64,000 bases of DNA from Sweltsa coloradensis (GCA_024449915.1 JAMZAV010003197.1:1-64000), one strand, 5' to 3'; shown: positions 1 to 9,662, counted from the stretch's first letter. Notes: generated by a model not told the origin, from the sequence alone. Program-made: numbers and translations.

Positions 1-29
1 GCCATTTATGATATACCTGTTTCTCAACA

Positions 30-92
30 CACATCCATCTATTTCATTTCACAGCGCCATAGCTAACCGTTGAAGCGCCTAGTTTCTTAATG
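30..92 (+). repeat. LINE-T 3' tail
   Basis: Degenerate copy of the LINE-T terminus, with a GCGCCATAGCTAACCGTTGAAG-like core followed by GCGCCTAGTTTCTTA. It lacks any upstream coding remnant and is recognised only by similarity to about 20 other copies in the window. Confidence 0.6.
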
Positions 93-269
93 GCGCACAT
101 GCAGCGCAGATAGTGATGATAATGCTGAGTAGTTCTCCAATAGTGAATCTTGTCATTGGACGGTTCCTGACAGTTTCTGCGTCATCAAACTCTACGGCTA
201 GCCAGTCACCGTGCGTCCTGAAGAAGTCGATCATGTCATGCTCAACGGTTTCACATGATACGTATATGA

Positions 270-555
270 TAGCTTGTAATAAGGGAGCAGGCCTATATTA
301 CTTCCCGAAACTAGAGGCGAGCTCTGGAAATTGTCGTCGGGGACACCACCCCTTTTCCTAGACGAACTCCTCAACGACGATGACAATGACACAACGAGTG
401 ATTCCGAAGACGATGACGACGCCGGGACGTGAGAAACCCTACCTTTAATTCCTCCCAGGTTCTGAACAGCATGCGCCCCTTTTCCCAATATCTCCTAGGC
501 TAGAGCGGCGCATTATGACCTAACGGTTGACGGGCCCTTAATTCAAATAACCATT
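270..555 (+). repeat. SINE-A copy, 5'-truncated
   Basis: Starts in the middle of the element, at the 'tattacttcccgaaactaga' segment. It then runs through the GACGATGAC-rich body to the GGTTGACG...CCTTAATTCAAATAA tail. The first ~100 bases (hairpin head) are missing. Confidence 0.75.
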
Positions 556-639
556 ACATTAATATTTCATTCTTTTGTTCGTAAAACTTGAAGGCAATAT
601 CAACATCAAACACACCATATAAACTCATTAGGCCTACAT

Positions 640-713
640 TAACTTTCCATGTCACTGGCGCCGCAATATGACCGAATTGGTTGAAGCGTCCTAGTTTCTC
701 ACGTCGTCGTCAT
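640..713 (+). repeat. LINE-T 3' tail
   Basis: Reads CACTGGCGCCGCAATATGAC, then a diverged GGTTGAAGCG core, then TAGTTTCTCACGTCGTCGTC. The ~70 bases after it (to 785) match the spacer between the LINE-T tail at 46.58 kb and the SINE-A at 46.69 kb. Confidence 0.75.
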
Positions 714-785
714 ACGTCTCCTAATGTTCCAACCGACTAAAGTGGTGCAAAACAAGATTCTGCATGAATCCCTTTCCTCGCTCCT

Positions 786-1163
786 CCCGTCTGGGCCCGG
801 GTAGAATAGGCCCAGAGCACGGATGTGCTAATCGTACAAGGCGATTCAAGAGAAGAAGTCCACCTCGCAAACATCAGCTAGAAAGAGAAGAATATCTTAC
901 TCCACGAAACAAGAGGCGAGCTCTGGCAATCGTCGTCGGGGACCTTGCCCCCTTCCCTTGACGACCCCCCGGCGACGATGACAATGACACAACGAACGAT
1001 GACAAAGACTGATGACGATGACGACCGCGACGTGAGAAACCCCCCTTCCTCCGCTTACCCGTGGCTGGTTCTGACCAGCATGGCCCCTCCTCCCCCCCCC
1101 CCCTTAGGCTTGAGTGGTGCATTATGACCTAACGGTTTGCGGGCCCTTAATTCAAATAAACCA
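786..1163 (+). repeat. SINE-A copy, full length
   Basis: Complete element from CCCGTCTGGGCCCGGGTAGA to CCCTTAATTCAAATAAACC, about 378 bp. In order it has a hairpin-rich head, a GAGGCGAGCTCTGGCAATCG segment, a GACGATGAC/ACGA-rich body, a CCCGTGGCTGGTTCTGACCA box, a variable poly-C run and the LINE-like tail. The open frames over it are by-products of its low-complexity body and are not genes. Confidence 0.85.
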
Positions 1164-1224
1164 TAACATAAATATTCCATATTTTTTGTTTGTAAAACTA
1201 GAAGCAATATAGATAAACATCAAA

Positions 1225-1295
1225 CACAACAAGCATCACAGGCGCAACATGACCTCAACCGGTTGAAGCGCCCTAGTTTCTCACGTCGTCGTGTA
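1225..1295 (+). repeat. LINE-T 3' tail
   Basis: CAGGCGCAACATGACCTCAA followed by CCGGTTGAAGCGCCCTAGTT and TCTCACGTCGTCGT. It lies 60 bp after SINE-A, making a SINE-A/LINE-T composite unit. Confidence 0.75.
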
Positions 1296-1344
1296 CCTTC
1301 ATTAAGAGTGTTGTGGTGACCTTCATCGAGCAGAGGTTGGTCAG

Positions 1345-1654
1345 TTTTTCTGGTGACTTCTATCATATGATATCTGCGACAAACTTTCTAAATTTCTCAT
1401 CCAAAGTAATCTATTTAACAAAATTTAATTCGCATCATACACATTTCTTTAATTTCTTTATTTTCATTCACATACATAACTTTTGTTTTGCTATTACTTT
1501 CATCATCATCAATTTACTTTGTTATTTATACACTTAGAAAACAATCTAATCATCAAACACACCTGCATTAACTCTTCTCATTTACTTAAACTCACAGGCG
1601 GCGCAATATGACCTAACCGGTTGAACCGCCCTAGTTTCTCACGTCGTCCTCGGT
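1345..1654 (+). repeat. LINE-T 3' end (C-terminus plus 3' UTR)
   Basis: Begins in the decayed C-terminus of ORF2 (a 'CTTCTATCATATGATA..CGACAAACTTTCTAAATTTC' stretch shared with 17.8, 6.9 and 28.9 kb). It continues through an AT-rich 3' UTR with an AAACACACCTGCATTAACTC motif and ends in the GGCGGCGCAATATGACC tail. It is 5'-truncated, as is usual for LINEs. Confidence 0.75.
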
Positions 1655-1985
1655 GGGATTTTCTCTGTCTCAAATACCAGCAATACTTGAAATATATTAT
1701 AACATTTCCGTTATAAACCCTCCATAAATGTGTTCCCCTTTTTTTAAGATTTCTATTTTTAATCTAATCTAAAAAGGTTCTATTCGTCCTATAAAAATTA
1801 GATTTAAAAAATGTGAATTTGAATCTTACAATTTCTGTTGCCAAATTGAAAGAACACTAACTCACATTTTTTGTAATTAAAAATTGTTGTTACGTCACTT
1901 ACAATCATTGACGCCAGGCCTGAATGAGCTAAAACAATACAACACAAGGACTTTATATGGAAATCAATCAGAAATTACTAGAATC
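1655..1985. other. AT-rich stretch, nothing recognised
   Basis: No open frame or repeat family that I could match. It lies between a LINE-T end and a tRNA-like inverted pair. Confidence 0.5.
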
Positions 1986-1989
1986 CATC

Positions 1990-2062
1990 CCAGATGCGGT
2001 ATCGAACCCCGGTCTCCCGATTGCCGGTCGGGTGCTTTACCCCTGAGCTATCGAGACGGTCT
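1990..2062 (-). repeat. tRNA-like sequence (SINE head or tRNA pseudogene)
   Basis: On the minus strand a perfect A box (TAGCTCAGGGG) and B box (GGTTCGATACC) stand at tRNA spacing, with an anticodon arm CCCGA-CCGGCAA-TCGGG whose loop would carry GGC. The outer ends do not pair as an acceptor stem, so a working tRNA is unlikely. It is paired head to head with a similar sequence at 2192. Confidence 0.6.
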
Positions 2063-2069
2063 ACTTTCT

Positions 2070-2174
2070 TCTGGATTGTTGGTGCAATAATGTTTAGTTG
2101 GTCAGATCAAAGGCAGCAGAATCTTTGCAACTGTTCCAACATAATATTCAGATCTATGCACCAACAATCCAGAT
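2070..2174. repeat. Inverted repeat linking two tRNA-like sequences
   Basis: TCTGGATTGTTGGTGCA at 2070-2086 is the inverse of TGCACCAACAATCCAGA at 2158-2174. The arms lie between two oppositely oriented tRNA-like heads, giving a symmetrical ~270-bp structure. Confidence 0.7.
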
Positions 2175-2191
2175 TCCAGATGCTACGAGTT

Positions 2192-2262
2192 AGCGGTCTC
2201 GAAAGCTGAGGGGAAAACCACCCGACCGGTAATCGGAAGACCGTGGTTCGATACCTCGCTGA
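2192..2262 (+). repeat. tRNA-like sequence, inverted partner
   Basis: B box GGTTCGATACC is intact. The A-box region is AAAGCTGAGGGG and the anticodon-arm-like stretch is CCCGACCGGTAATCGGA. It clearly shares origin with the minus-strand copy at 1990-2062 but has more mismatches in the D arm. Probably a SINE head or pseudogene. Confidence 0.55.
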
Positions 2263-3212
2263 GATTATTTTTGTAAATTCTTGATTAATTGAAATACGAA
2301 TATTTATTTTTATTTATTAAAAACAAACTGTTGGAGAAACTTTAAAACTAATGAACTTCATTCAATAGGATATTATCAAAAAAAAAAACACTGATTAATT
2401 CATATCGTTGATATAATCAATGACACCAACAAAAGTCAAAGCAAAGTACATTAAAATCCAATTATCTGCCCCGTTATTAGTAAATAAGATGGGTGTTACC
2501 TACGAATTAAAGTAATAAGCACAATCAAGGTGTGCTAAATAAGCTGGGCACTGCGTGCCTAGTAAAATTACATATTGTGTTAGTAAAGTTGGTTAGTTTT
2601 GTACTTTTTGTAATTGTGTATATTTGGTTAATTGGTAAATTAGTAAATTGATGATTTGTAAATTTGTTTGTTTGGTATTTTTTTAAGTGAGTAAATTTGA
2701 AATTATTATAATATGAAGTGTTTTAACAGATTCGCGCTAAAATTAGGACAAACTATCTACGTGGCCGTGACTTACGAGAATCGTGTTGTTTACGTTGTGA
2801 ACGAAGGCGGTGAGTCCAACAAGCCGATGCCAGTGTTGCTTTTGTTTCTGTTAGGAGCTTCACTTCAGGCTTGGGTGTTCATAAGAGCTATGGCATTTGA
2901 ACGGGTCATATATTTATATTAAACGTTTTATTCACACCATGGAATATTTAGACTCGTGTCCTTACACATTATAAGTCTCGTCGCACAGAGAATCATTGGA
3001 CGTGGCTCTGTGAACCAGCCTAGGACCCGGGAGAAGATATCCAGCATCGCTCTGCCCAGCAACCGAGGTGTCTACAACCATCTTAGTTGGCGTGTGCGTC
3101 TTGATACAAGAAATAACTCAGATTGGGAAGTGCAACTCGTGACTTTGTCGTGGTTTCACCTGCTAGAATGAGAGAAGGCAACTAAAGGAAACTTAAAGAC
3201 AACTAAGAGATG
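2263..3212. other. Unassigned AT-rich region with two short open frames
   Basis: Open frames of 69 codons (2713-2922) and 71 codons (2956-3171) lie here on the + strand. Neither resembles a family I know. The first has a central hydrophobic run (PVLLLFLLGASL). I do not call either a gene. Confidence 0.4.
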
Positions 3213-3532
3213 ACAGCGACGTGAGAAACTCTCAACCTCTTTCCTCCCCCTAACCGTGGCTGGTTATGACCAGAATTGGATCTAACTCCCCATATCATCT
3301 AGGTTGGTGCGGCGCATTATGACCTGGTAGACGCGCCCTTTGACATAATGAATCCAAAAATACCTTCCCTTGACGACCATCCGACGACGACGAAGAAGAC
3401 AACATTAACGATGACAAAGACGATGACGACCAAGACCTGAGAACCTTCTCTTTTCCTCCGCCTACTCGTGGCTGGTTCTGACCAGCGTGGGGTTTTCTTC
3501 CCCATATCGTCAGGGACCTCTCCCCCTTACCT
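3213..3532 (+). repeat. Two SINE-A fragments in tandem
   Basis: 3213-3355 carries the GACGTGAGAAA...TGGCTGGTTATGACCAG part and a tail ending at GACGCGCCC. 3356-3532 restarts in the GACGACGAAGAAGAC body and ends near a CCCCATATCGTC segment. Both lack the head. Confidence 0.65.
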
Positions 3533-3589
3533 GACGAAGTCTATTACGACGTTCATATCGCAAACATAAGCTATAGTATGCAGGGGAAT

Positions 3590-3782
3590 ATAGATTTCCC
3601 ATTATTGTTTTTCTTTGATTATCATTATTATTTTATGGTCATTTTATTTTGTTATGTATACACTTAAAAACAATATAATCATAAAAAAAATTAAATAATC
3701 GATTCAACTTATAATATCACAGGTGGCGCAATATGACCTAGGCCTAACAGGTTGATGCGCCCTAGTTTCTCACGTCGTCATC
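3590..3782 (+). repeat. LINE-T 3' UTR and tail
   Basis: AT-rich 3' UTR with CAATATAATCAT, then CACAGGTGGCGCAATATGAC, and the terminal CTAGTTTCTCACGTCGTCAT. Confidence 0.7.
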
Positions 3783-3855
3783 GGACAAAGTGGATTAGCT
3801 ATGGTATTGTCGTACCATTACCGCTTTCGTGTCCACTTTCTCAACGAAGAAGATG

Positions 3856-4210
3856 ATGACAGGAAGAGTTGGCCCAGAGCATGGATCAGCTAATCGTACG
3901 AGGCGATTCAAGAGAAAAATTCCACCTAGCAAACATCAGCTCATAAGAATAAAGGGTAGTTTTCACTCGCCTAAACTAGGGGCGAGCTCTGGCAGTACCC
4001 CCTCTTCCCTTAACGACCTCCCCGTCGACGATGACAATGACAACACAAACGATGAAAAAGACGATGACGACCGCGACGTGAGAAACGCCCCTTCCTCCAC
4101 TAACCCGTGGCTGGTTCTGACCAGCATGGGCCCCTCCTACCCATATCCCTTAAGGCTAGAGTGGTGCATTATGACCTAACGGTTGACGCGTCCTTAAACC
4201 AAATAAACAC
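3856..4210 (+). repeat. SINE-A copy, nearly full length
   Basis: Begins at GGAAGAGTTGGCCCAGAGCA, lacking only the first ~15 bases of the head. It runs through the body to GACGCGTCCTTAAACCAAAT. A 116-codon open frame crosses it but the product is low-complexity, and SINE copies do not share the frame. Confidence 0.8.
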
Positions 4211-4214
4211 AAAG

Positions 4215-4470
4215 AAAAAAGTCCACCTCGCAAACATCAGCTAGTAAGAAGGATAGTACATTGCTCCCCGAATCTAGAGACGAGTTCTGGCGGACGTTTT
4301 CGGAGAAGTCAAAGGGAAGGGGGAAGTTTCCCTCCTAGTAAAGGCCTGTCAACCCCGCGTCCCCCCTTATGTTCCACCCCCTTGAAAAAAAATATAGTTA
4401 TAAACTAAAGACTACAATATCGCAGGATGAGTAATACAACCTAACGGTTGCCGCGCCCTTAGATCTAATA
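4215..4470 (+). repeat. SINE-A copy, degenerate
   Basis: Starts at AAAAAAGTCCACCTCGCAAA, directly after the A-rich end of the previous copy, and ends at ACCTAACGGTTGCCGCGCCC. The middle is replaced by a diverged stretch. Confidence 0.55.
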
Positions 4471-4608
4471 CATTTTAAACTTCGATTTTGTCCCGAGGCC
4501 GCCATTCTTTGGTAATAAGAATGAAACCGAGAGTGATATTTTCATTAGACCTACTATAGGTTTCATTCTCGTTCTCAGTCTCGATCTGGACCCTTCCTAC
4601 ATTGCTTC

Positions 4609-4617
4609 TGACGTCAC
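4609..4617. repeat. Target-site duplication, left copy
   Basis: TGACGTCAC here and again at 5621-5629 flank the jockey-like LINE exactly, marking its insertion point. Confidence 0.8.
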
Positions 4618-5620
4618 GGATTATTATTAAGTCTTTATTTGCAACAGAAATTATTTTACACAAGTGCAAATATAATATATTAACTTATAAACTAACAATT
4701 TATATTTTATACTAACATAATTAATCGTTAATTTCTCATATACTACAATACTATAAATTAATCATGTATGTGTATTTGTATGTGCACGTGTATGTGCATG
4801 TGAATGAGTGTGTTGATGCATTTGTGCGTATGTGTGTTTGTCAGTGTGAAAGTGAATGCGATTGCGATCGCACTTTTGTCTGTGTGTAGATATTTTTAGG
4901 TGTCGACAATGGTGCTGTACAAGAGAGATTTAAATGATGCAAGAGTATTAAAATGAAGATCAAGGCTTGTGTTTAAGACTGAGAGACTGTTATAGGTGTT
5001 TTGTAGCCTGTTGATGCATGAGTGTTTGGAAACGTCAATTTTTACTTTTAGTTGGATAAAAAGGGCACTGATGCCTAGTTACCCGTGATGCAACATAAAA
5101 ATTTAGTTTCTCAAGAAGTGGAGAATCAACATAACTATTTACAACTTTGTACAAAAAAACCATATCTATAATCTTTCGCCTGCTACATAGCGTGCGAATC
5201 CTGCTTAGATCACAATGACTTACATACTCATTCCTATGATACTCAATATTAGATTTCATGCACAACAGTTTTACAAATCTTTTTTGTACTTTTTCAAGGC
5301 CCTCGATTTTAGTTTTGTGATGCGGATTCCACACCACACTGGCATATTCGATTTTGGGTCTCACGAGAGCTACGTACAATAGCCGATTCGTTGCATATGA
5401 GAATTGATGCAGGCAGTTGCGTCTCATGAGGCCGAGGAGTTTAAATGCTCGTGGCTTGATAGTGTCAATGTGTTTGTTATATGATACGTCGCCGGTCATC
5501 GTAACACCCAGATCATTTATTGACTGTACTCGGTCAAGAATCGAACCATCAATCATATATTGAAAAACAATAATGTTTTTCCTTTTGTTAGTGTAAGTTA
5601 TAATTTTGCACTGACACACA
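4618..5620 (-). mobile_element. 5'-truncated jockey/CR1-like LINE
   Basis: A minus-strand non-LTR retrotransposon fragment of 1003 bp bounded by a 9-bp TGACGTCAC duplication. Read on the minus strand it has the C-terminal part of the reverse-transcriptase ORF, a TG/CA-rich 3' UTR, an AATAAA signal near 4640 and an end of the AATAAAGACTTAATAATAAT type. Truncation at the 5' end and the direct-repeat flanks fit target-primed reverse transcription. This family differs from LINE-T and is one of the few elements here on the minus strand. Confidence 0.85.
5035..5619 (-). pseudogene. Reverse transcriptase C-terminal fragment (LINE ORF2)
   Basis: An open frame of 194 codons matching the part of jockey/CR1-type ORF2 that follows the RT palm: a 'xxIDGSxLxRVxSINDLGV' segment at residues ~22-40, 'RNCLHQFSYATNRLLYVALVRPKIEYASVVWNP'-type thumb at ~67-100, and the basic 'RRKIIDMVFLYKVVN' region near residue 150. 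The catalytic YADD box and the endonuclease domain would lie upstream and are absent, so this cannot be active. The first methionine is probably not a real start: homology-like sequence runs to the truncation point at 5620. I see no frameshift within the fragment, which suggests a fairly young insertion. Family recognition is from memory of the pattern. Confidence 0.8.
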
Positions 5621-5629
5621 TGACGTCAC
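5621..5629. repeat. Target-site duplication, right copy
   Basis: Second TGACGTCAC, directly at the truncated 5' end of the minus-strand LINE. Confidence 0.8.
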
Positions 5630-5727
5630 ATTGAGAATGAGAATAAGAATAAGACACGTTAAAAGAAAAAAATTTGTCCTACGTCTCGACTCTCACGTAC
5701 AGAAGAGGTGATATTTTCCAGAATTCG

Positions 5728-6156
5728 AATAGGCCACACACGTCTAAAAGGTTAATCTTAGATGTGACTCATGTGATGAACCTTGAACCGTACATCATAC
5801 GCTAGCAGAATGTACTAAATATGATGCCTTGCACACGCAATTTTATCTCTGCCAATCATTTAAAGAACTTCTATCATATGATAAATGCGACAAATTTTCT
5901 AAATTTCCCATTCAAAATAATTTATTAAACAATATTTGTTTCACATTATACACATTTCCTTTATGTATTTCCATTCAAATAAATAATAATTGTTTTACTA
6001 TTAAAATCACCACCATCAATTTCTACTTTTATATAAAACACACTTAGAAAACAATATAATAATCAATCACACTATTAACTCATTTAATTAACATTCAATA
6101 TCACAGGCGACGCAATATGACCTAACCGGTTGAAGCGCCCTAGTTTCTCCCGTCAG
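5728..6156 (+). repeat. LINE-T 3' end with ORF2 C-terminus
   Basis: Longer copy. It starts in the cysteine/histidine region of ORF2 (a CDxC...LTVxHxLAECxKYDA-like reading, broken by frameshifts) and runs through the 'ATGATAAATGCGACAAATTT' segment and the 3' UTR to ACCGGTTGAAGCGCCCTAGT. It shows that LINE-T is a non-LTR element whose ORF2 ends in a C-x2-C...H-x4-C motif. Confidence 0.75.
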
Positions 6157-6839
6157 TTAGCTGGCCGTGCCCATTCTACCCTTCTTTACCTGCAGGTTCC
6201 GAGCACTGAAACTGGGCACAGTGAACCCCAGATCCATCTGTGTGAACGCGCAACCAGGTGTCCGACGGAAATACCATTGTTGTCTGTAAATAGCCAATTG
6301 AAGTTGTTCATGATATCAATCAAAGTTTTCTTTCCGTCAATGCCTTGGAGAAAAAGATTGATCTATGGCTGTAGAAACTGTATTGGATCACGGTTCATAA
6401 CTTGACGTGCTGTATTATGACCCATCACAAATTTGTCTAGTTTCGATAAAGCATAAGTTGTAAAACCAATCTGGGGCGGTTATCTTTGTGGTGGCGCTAC
6501 AAAAGAGTCCCAGAACTAATACCCCAAGTGAAGTTGCTTTTGATGTTAAACTAATGCACTGCATTGTCTTCGAACTTGTAAGAGTTCAATACCTATATCA
6601 ATTTTAATGGCGATAAATGTTGTTGATTTAGCAGGACCTCATATTATGCGTAAGGCTTGATTTTATACCAGATCTAAACAACCCGTCACACTCTTTGTTG
6701 CTGTACAAAAGGCCTTCCTACCATTTTCCTAAACTGTTTAGATATAAATCTTGTACGTGAAGTATAACACATCTTCAGAAGCTCCACATTTCGTCGAACT
6801 CAATCTAGACAGCACTCTGATTCTATTCTTTGCTTTCAA
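6157..6839. other. Unassigned stretch
   Basis: No repeat or gene recognised. A short minus-strand reading near 6290-6400 looks protein-like but I cannot name it. Confidence 0.4.
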
Positions 6840-7192
6840 AGCTTGCAACGCGTAAAAAACGATGCCTTGCGCACGCAATTTGATCCCTTTCAATCATATC
6901 AAGAACTTGTTGCATATGATAACGGTGACAAACTATCTAAATTTCTCATGCAATGTAATGTATTAAACAAAAAATAATTGTAATAATACAAATATATTTT
7001 ATTGATTTATTTCCATTAACATAAATAACTTCTTTCTGCTATTACTATCACCATCATTTGATTTTCTTATATGTACACTAAGTAATAATAAAATCGTCAA
7101 ACACACCATTAACTCAGCTCATCAACATTCAGTATCACAGGCGGTGCAATATGACCTAACCGGTTGATGCGCCCTAGTTTCTCACGTCGTCG
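6840..7192 (+). repeat. LINE-T 3' end with ORF2 remnant
   Basis: Starts at 'GATGCCTTGCGCACGCAATT', passes 'ATGATAACGGTGACAAACTA' and the AT-rich UTR, and ends in GGCGGTGCAATATGACC, GCGCCCTAGTTTCTCACGTC. Confidence 0.8.
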
Positions 7193-7235
7193 TAGAGACA
7201 TAGACCTTGTGCATTCCAGCGCACCAGGCATCTTG

Positions 7236-7612
7236 CCCCCGTCTGGGCCCGGGGTAGAATTGGCCCAGAGCATGGCTCTGTTAATCGTTAAAGGCGATTC
7301 AAGAGAACAAGTCCACCTCGCAAACATCAGCTAGTAAGAGCGGAGTATTTTACACCCCGAATCTAGAGCCGAGCTCTGGCAATCGTCGTCGGGGACCTCG
7401 CCTCCTTCCATTGACGACCCCTCGACGACGATGACGACAATCACACCACGAACGATGACAAAGACGATAACGACCGCGACGTGAGAACCACCCTTGCCTC
7501 CCGAATACCCGTGGCTGGTTCTGACCAGCATGGGCCTCTCCCCCCCCCCCCCCCCCCTAGGCTAGAGTGGTGCATTATGACCTAACGGTTGACGCGTCCT
7601 TAATCCAAATAA
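7236..7612 (+). repeat. SINE-A copy, full length
   Basis: Near-consensus copy from CCCCGTCTGGGCCCGGGGTA to TCCTTAATCCAAATAAAC plus an A-rich end. The poly-C run in the 3' third is at least 15 bases. It is the first of three stacked SINE-A tails. Confidence 0.85.
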
Positions 7613-7622
7613 ACAAAAAAAA

Positions 7623-7812
7623 ACGGCGACGATGACAATTGACACAACGAACGATGACAAAGACGATGACGACCGCGACGTGAGAAACCCCCCTTCCTCC
7701 CCTTACCCGTGGCTGGTTCTGACCTGCATGGGCCCCTTCTCCCCCCCCCCCCCTTAGGCTAGAGTGGTGCATTATGACCTAACTGTTGATGCGTCCTTTA
7801 TCCAACTAAACA
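7623..7812 (+). repeat. SINE-A copy, 5'-truncated, stacked
   Basis: Begins in the body at GGCGACGATGACAATTGACA directly after the A-run of the preceding copy and ends at GCGTCCTTTATCCAACTAAAC. Insertion into the A-rich tail of an earlier copy explains the arrangement. Confidence 0.8.
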
Positions 7813-7813
7813 A

Positions 7814-7921
7814 AAGCATGGGCCCTTCCTTTCCCCCCCCCCCCTTAGGCTACAGTGGTGTATTATGACCTAACGGTTGACGCGTCCTTAATCCAAATAA
7901 ACAAAAAAACAAAAACAAAAA
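7814..7921 (+). repeat. SINE-A tail fragment, stacked
   Basis: Only the last ~85 bases (GCATGGGCCC, poly-C, GGCTACAGTGG, tail) and a long A-rich end with AAAAACAAAAAC. Third member of the stack. Confidence 0.75.
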
Positions 7922-7969
7922 AAACTTAAAAATCAATATAATCAACAAACACACAATGCTCATTTTATT

Positions 7970-8110
7970 AACTTACAACCCCCACAAATACAAAAATTGT
8001 GAAAAAAAAAACGGCAGCCAAGCTCTCCTTCAAAAGTCTTGGGATGTCAATGCTGTGAGATAAAGAATTTGCGCCAAGCTTTTCATTCCTTCTCCCTGAT
8101 TTTCGCATTG
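7970..8110 (-). repeat. Dispersed repeat shared with 63.68-63.80 kb
   Basis: The minus-strand reading (AAGACTTTTGAAGGAGAGCTTGGCTGCC, given in parts: 'GAGAGCTTGGCTGCCG') matches the + strand at 63.68-63.80 kb. Function unknown. Confidence 0.55.
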
Positions 8111-8944
8111 AAAAGAAGTAAGATTATTTTGCCAGTTGACAAGCGCCAAGCCAACTATTTTGGTATTAAAATAGCAAAATTTTTAAACTCGAAAATATAA
8201 AAAAATTGCTTGGCCATAGAATTTGGGTCATTACGAGAACTCTAAAAAATATTAAAATAGCAGATTGTGATAGGCATTTGGTGGAGGTGCCGGGTAGAGC
8301 GAGAAAAGTTGAAACTCCATAAGAATAGCATTGTTGGTGGAGGTGCCGGGTCCTCACTTCTTAATTTAATTATTTTAGTTTAATTACGGAGGGAGGTATT
8401 ATTGCTGTGGTATTTTGTTAAGTATAGCGCACGTGTCGGTGAATTAATTAAGTGTGTTTCAAATATGAAGGTCAGTGTACTATAAGCAACAAATCGCATC
8501 TCAGTACTTGTACTTGCTCTACTTATTAAACAGAGTGGACTTTCATAAACGCGGATGTCATTATGATTTAAGGAATCTATACAACTTTTAAAAACTACAT
8601 ATGCACCTTAGTACTAGGAAATCACTTAAGTTGATGTTAAACAAGTGAGCGAGCCATGTGTCGAGTAACTGGGAACATTCCCATTCTTCCCTCAATGTAA
8701 GGCTGAATCCAGCATGGGTCTTTCCTCCCTAGCCTATCATAGGCTAGAGTGGCGCGTTATGGACTAACAGTTAACGCGCCCGAATACCAACTAAATTCAT
8801 AACTCTACTTTTATACATTAATAATCAATTACTTAAATGCAAATGTTACAGGGCACTCAACACATGACTCGCTCACTCGCATAACAACGTCTTTGGCGTT
8901 TTCCTAGGACTTAGGTTCAATATCCAATCCAAAATATACTTTTT

Positions 8945-9131
8945 TTTCATTCACATACATAACTTTTATTTTGCTATTTCTTTAATCATCTTCAATTTAT
9001 TTTGTTATTTATACACTTAGAAAACAATCGAACAAGCAAACATACCTCCATTAACTCTTCTAATTTAATTTTAATTTACAGGCGGCGCAATATGACCTAA
9101 CCGGTTAAAGCGCCCTGGTTTCCCACGTCGT
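8945..9131 (+). mobile_element. LINE-T 3' end inserted in duplication copy A
   Basis: A 3' UTR plus tail beginning near a T-run (TTTTTTTTCATTCACATACA) and ending at CCCTGGTTTCCCACGTCGTAG. Copy B of the duplication lacks it: there the sequence passes straight from TCCAAAATATA to GTTGATCC. It is therefore a clean insertion relative to an empty site. Confidence 0.8.
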
Positions 9132-9234
9132 AGTACTTGATCCCAATTATTGAAACTAATTAATGTAATTGCGTAAAAGGCAAAACATAAAATAACCACG
9201 AGCTACAACTCACGTCGCCATCGAACTGAGTAAA

Positions 9235-9662
9235 TAAAATTAATAAATAAATAAATTGTATTTAGAGTCTACCCACTCAGTTATATAACTGATTTTCAGT
9301 GGAGGACTTTAGATCAAAGCGACCGAGCCAACCCTGTAGGCCCCGACACAATCGACGAGTGAGAGATAACCAACCAAAGATCGATATTTTTTTTAATAGG
9401 AAATATAGCAATCAGTGGTATGGACAGTGCGAACACCCGCTGATTTAACGCCAGAATCAACAAGGCCGATTTAGAACAACTCTGAATTTACTATGTGCTT
9501 CCGGCTCCAAAGTCACCGTTTACAAACTCCTTAGACAAGAACTGATGGACTTAAGTCCAAATCAGAAGTTAAAAAACTTCAGACTTTTGCGGGAATCGAA
9601 CCCTGGACCTTCTGCATTGAAAGCAGATACGCTAACCACAAGACCAACGAGCCATCTGAGAT
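9235..9662 (-). mobile_element. SINE-B (tRNA-derived) inserted in copy A
   Basis: Minus-strand SINE. The tRNA-like head is at 9584-9655 with A-box-like TGGTCTTGTGG and a perfect B box GGTTCGATTCC, and an anticodon loop TTTCAAT between CTGC/GCAG stems. The body includes 'GGGTTGGCTCGGTC', and the A/T-rich TAAATAAA end lies at 9235-9260. It is absent from the paralogous site at 12.41 kb. A related copy is at 11150-11550 on the + strand. Confidence 0.8.

Noticed and set aside
764..1127. Open frames over SINE-A bodies (60-116 codons, both strands, many loci)
   Set aside because: They come from the GACGATGAC-rich low-complexity body and recur in every copy in different frames. There is no protein family resemblance and no conserved start.
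1990..2062. Functional tRNA gene
   Set aside because: A and B boxes are good, but the outer sequence does not form an acceptor stem and an inverted relative lies next to it. I treat it as a SINE head or pseudogene.
2713..3171. Two short + strand frames as host genes
   Set aside because: No family recognised, no splice or start context, and they sit between repeats. Evidence is too weak.
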